Under the pieces are notes generated by a model. The model saw only the letters and a list, made by a program, of their open reading frames with translations. It was not told the origin of the DNA and did not search any database. Both the position numbers and the translations under genes were made by a program. From Sipunculus nudus (Eukaryota; Annelida; Sipuncula; Golfingiida; Sipunculidae), in the NCBI GenBank assembly GCA_026874595.1, contig CM049318.1, forward strand, positions 42,326,456-42,390,455: a stretch of 64,000 nt of DNA, read 5' to 3'. Positions 63,481 through 64,000 of the stretch are shown piece after piece; the stretch's first letter is position 1; each line of letters starts with the position of its first letter.

Positions 63481-64000
63481 AAAATAGACAATGTGCTCTC
63501 ATTAGGCGCCAGTTCTAACCCCTAGGAAAATAGGTGCAACTTGTTTTCAATTCTATTCTTCTTTCAAGTAATGTTTTATTAGGAGGTGCTTTAAAGTTCC
63601 CGGAAAGTATCCTCAGGGCCGAATTTAGGGGAGCCCCCCCCCCACACACACACATGTACGTTCACACTTTTTGTGTTATTAAGGAGGATGACATAGACTA
63701 TAATTTGTAATGTATTCCGTTTGCCTTGATATTTTCTTTTTATCATTCACACAAAGAAATAGGTTTCAATATAATTACATCACGTATTCGATTAAAGTGA
63801 AGTATCACGACTGTAACTGCATCATCTGCATACATAGGGGATACATATAGGTGTACAGTATTTACATAATAATAATACTCTGTGTCACCATTAATCATGG
63901 GAAGTAGTTCAACCCCAAAAAGGATTGAATAGTAATGAAAACATTCATTTCGTCTGGATTTATTGTTCTGTTAATCGTAAATGTACGTATATTACATAAA
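63481..64000. other. AT-rich end of window, nothing recognised
   Basis: Contains a C-run and (CA)n tract at about 63636-63653. No gene or further repeat could be supported. Confidence 0.5.

Overview
This window looks like nuclear DNA from an animal, most likely a mollusc and probably a bivalve. It is AT-rich and has no operon-like gene packing. It carries two L1/Tx1-type non-LTR retrotransposons, a second degraded reverse-transcriptase relic, and several copies of a repeat family I associate with bivalve genomes: CCGTCGTCCGTC-rich starts, AGGTCA clusters, and ends carrying GACCCATGGGTC. The taxon is an inference from repeat content. No host protein-coding gene can be called with confidence. 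|| Layout: 1-3280 is mostly featureless AT-rich sequence. 3281-4965 is a 32-bp minisatellite. 6906-12585 is a 63-bp minisatellite split at 12353-12555 by a short inverted-repeat transposon. 13272-15616 is a 19-bp minisatellite. 18013-19862 is a 147-bp satellite. 21056-25713 holds five nearly identical 933-bp tandem units, followed by a GC-rich minisatellite, hairpin repeats and AT microsatellites to 26355. 27600-29762 and 45641-47010 hold AGGTCA-rich interspersed repeats. 31745-37874 is a 44-bp minisatellite. 38359-39157 looks like a solo LTR on the minus strand. 40300-41470 is a decayed reverse-transcriptase gene on the minus strand. 44380-44900 has promoter-like and first-exon-like signals and is the best candidate for a host gene start. 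51131-55150 is a nearly intact L1/Tx1 ORF2 on the plus strand. 55300-56966 is a 17-bp minisatellite ordered in fours (68 bp). 58113-59342 is another mollusc-type interspersed element. 59343-63480 is an old minus-strand L1 relic interrupted by an AGGTCA-bearing element. || The seven large tandem arrays (32, 63, 19, 147, 933, 44 and 17/68 bp) are unrelated in sequence and cover about 24 kb, over a third of the window. Several show higher-order repeats, typical of unequal exchange. || The most interesting signal is inside the AGGTCA-bearing elements. A 27-nt module of four nuclear-receptor half-sites, spaced 2, 1 and 0 bases apart, recurs about every 135-148 bp in three separate elements. Members also carry a palindrome that in one copy (45791-45805) is a perfect estrogen-response-element consensus. 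These repeats could scatter nuclear-receptor binding platforms through the genome. The motifs are read directly from the sequence; any function is inference.
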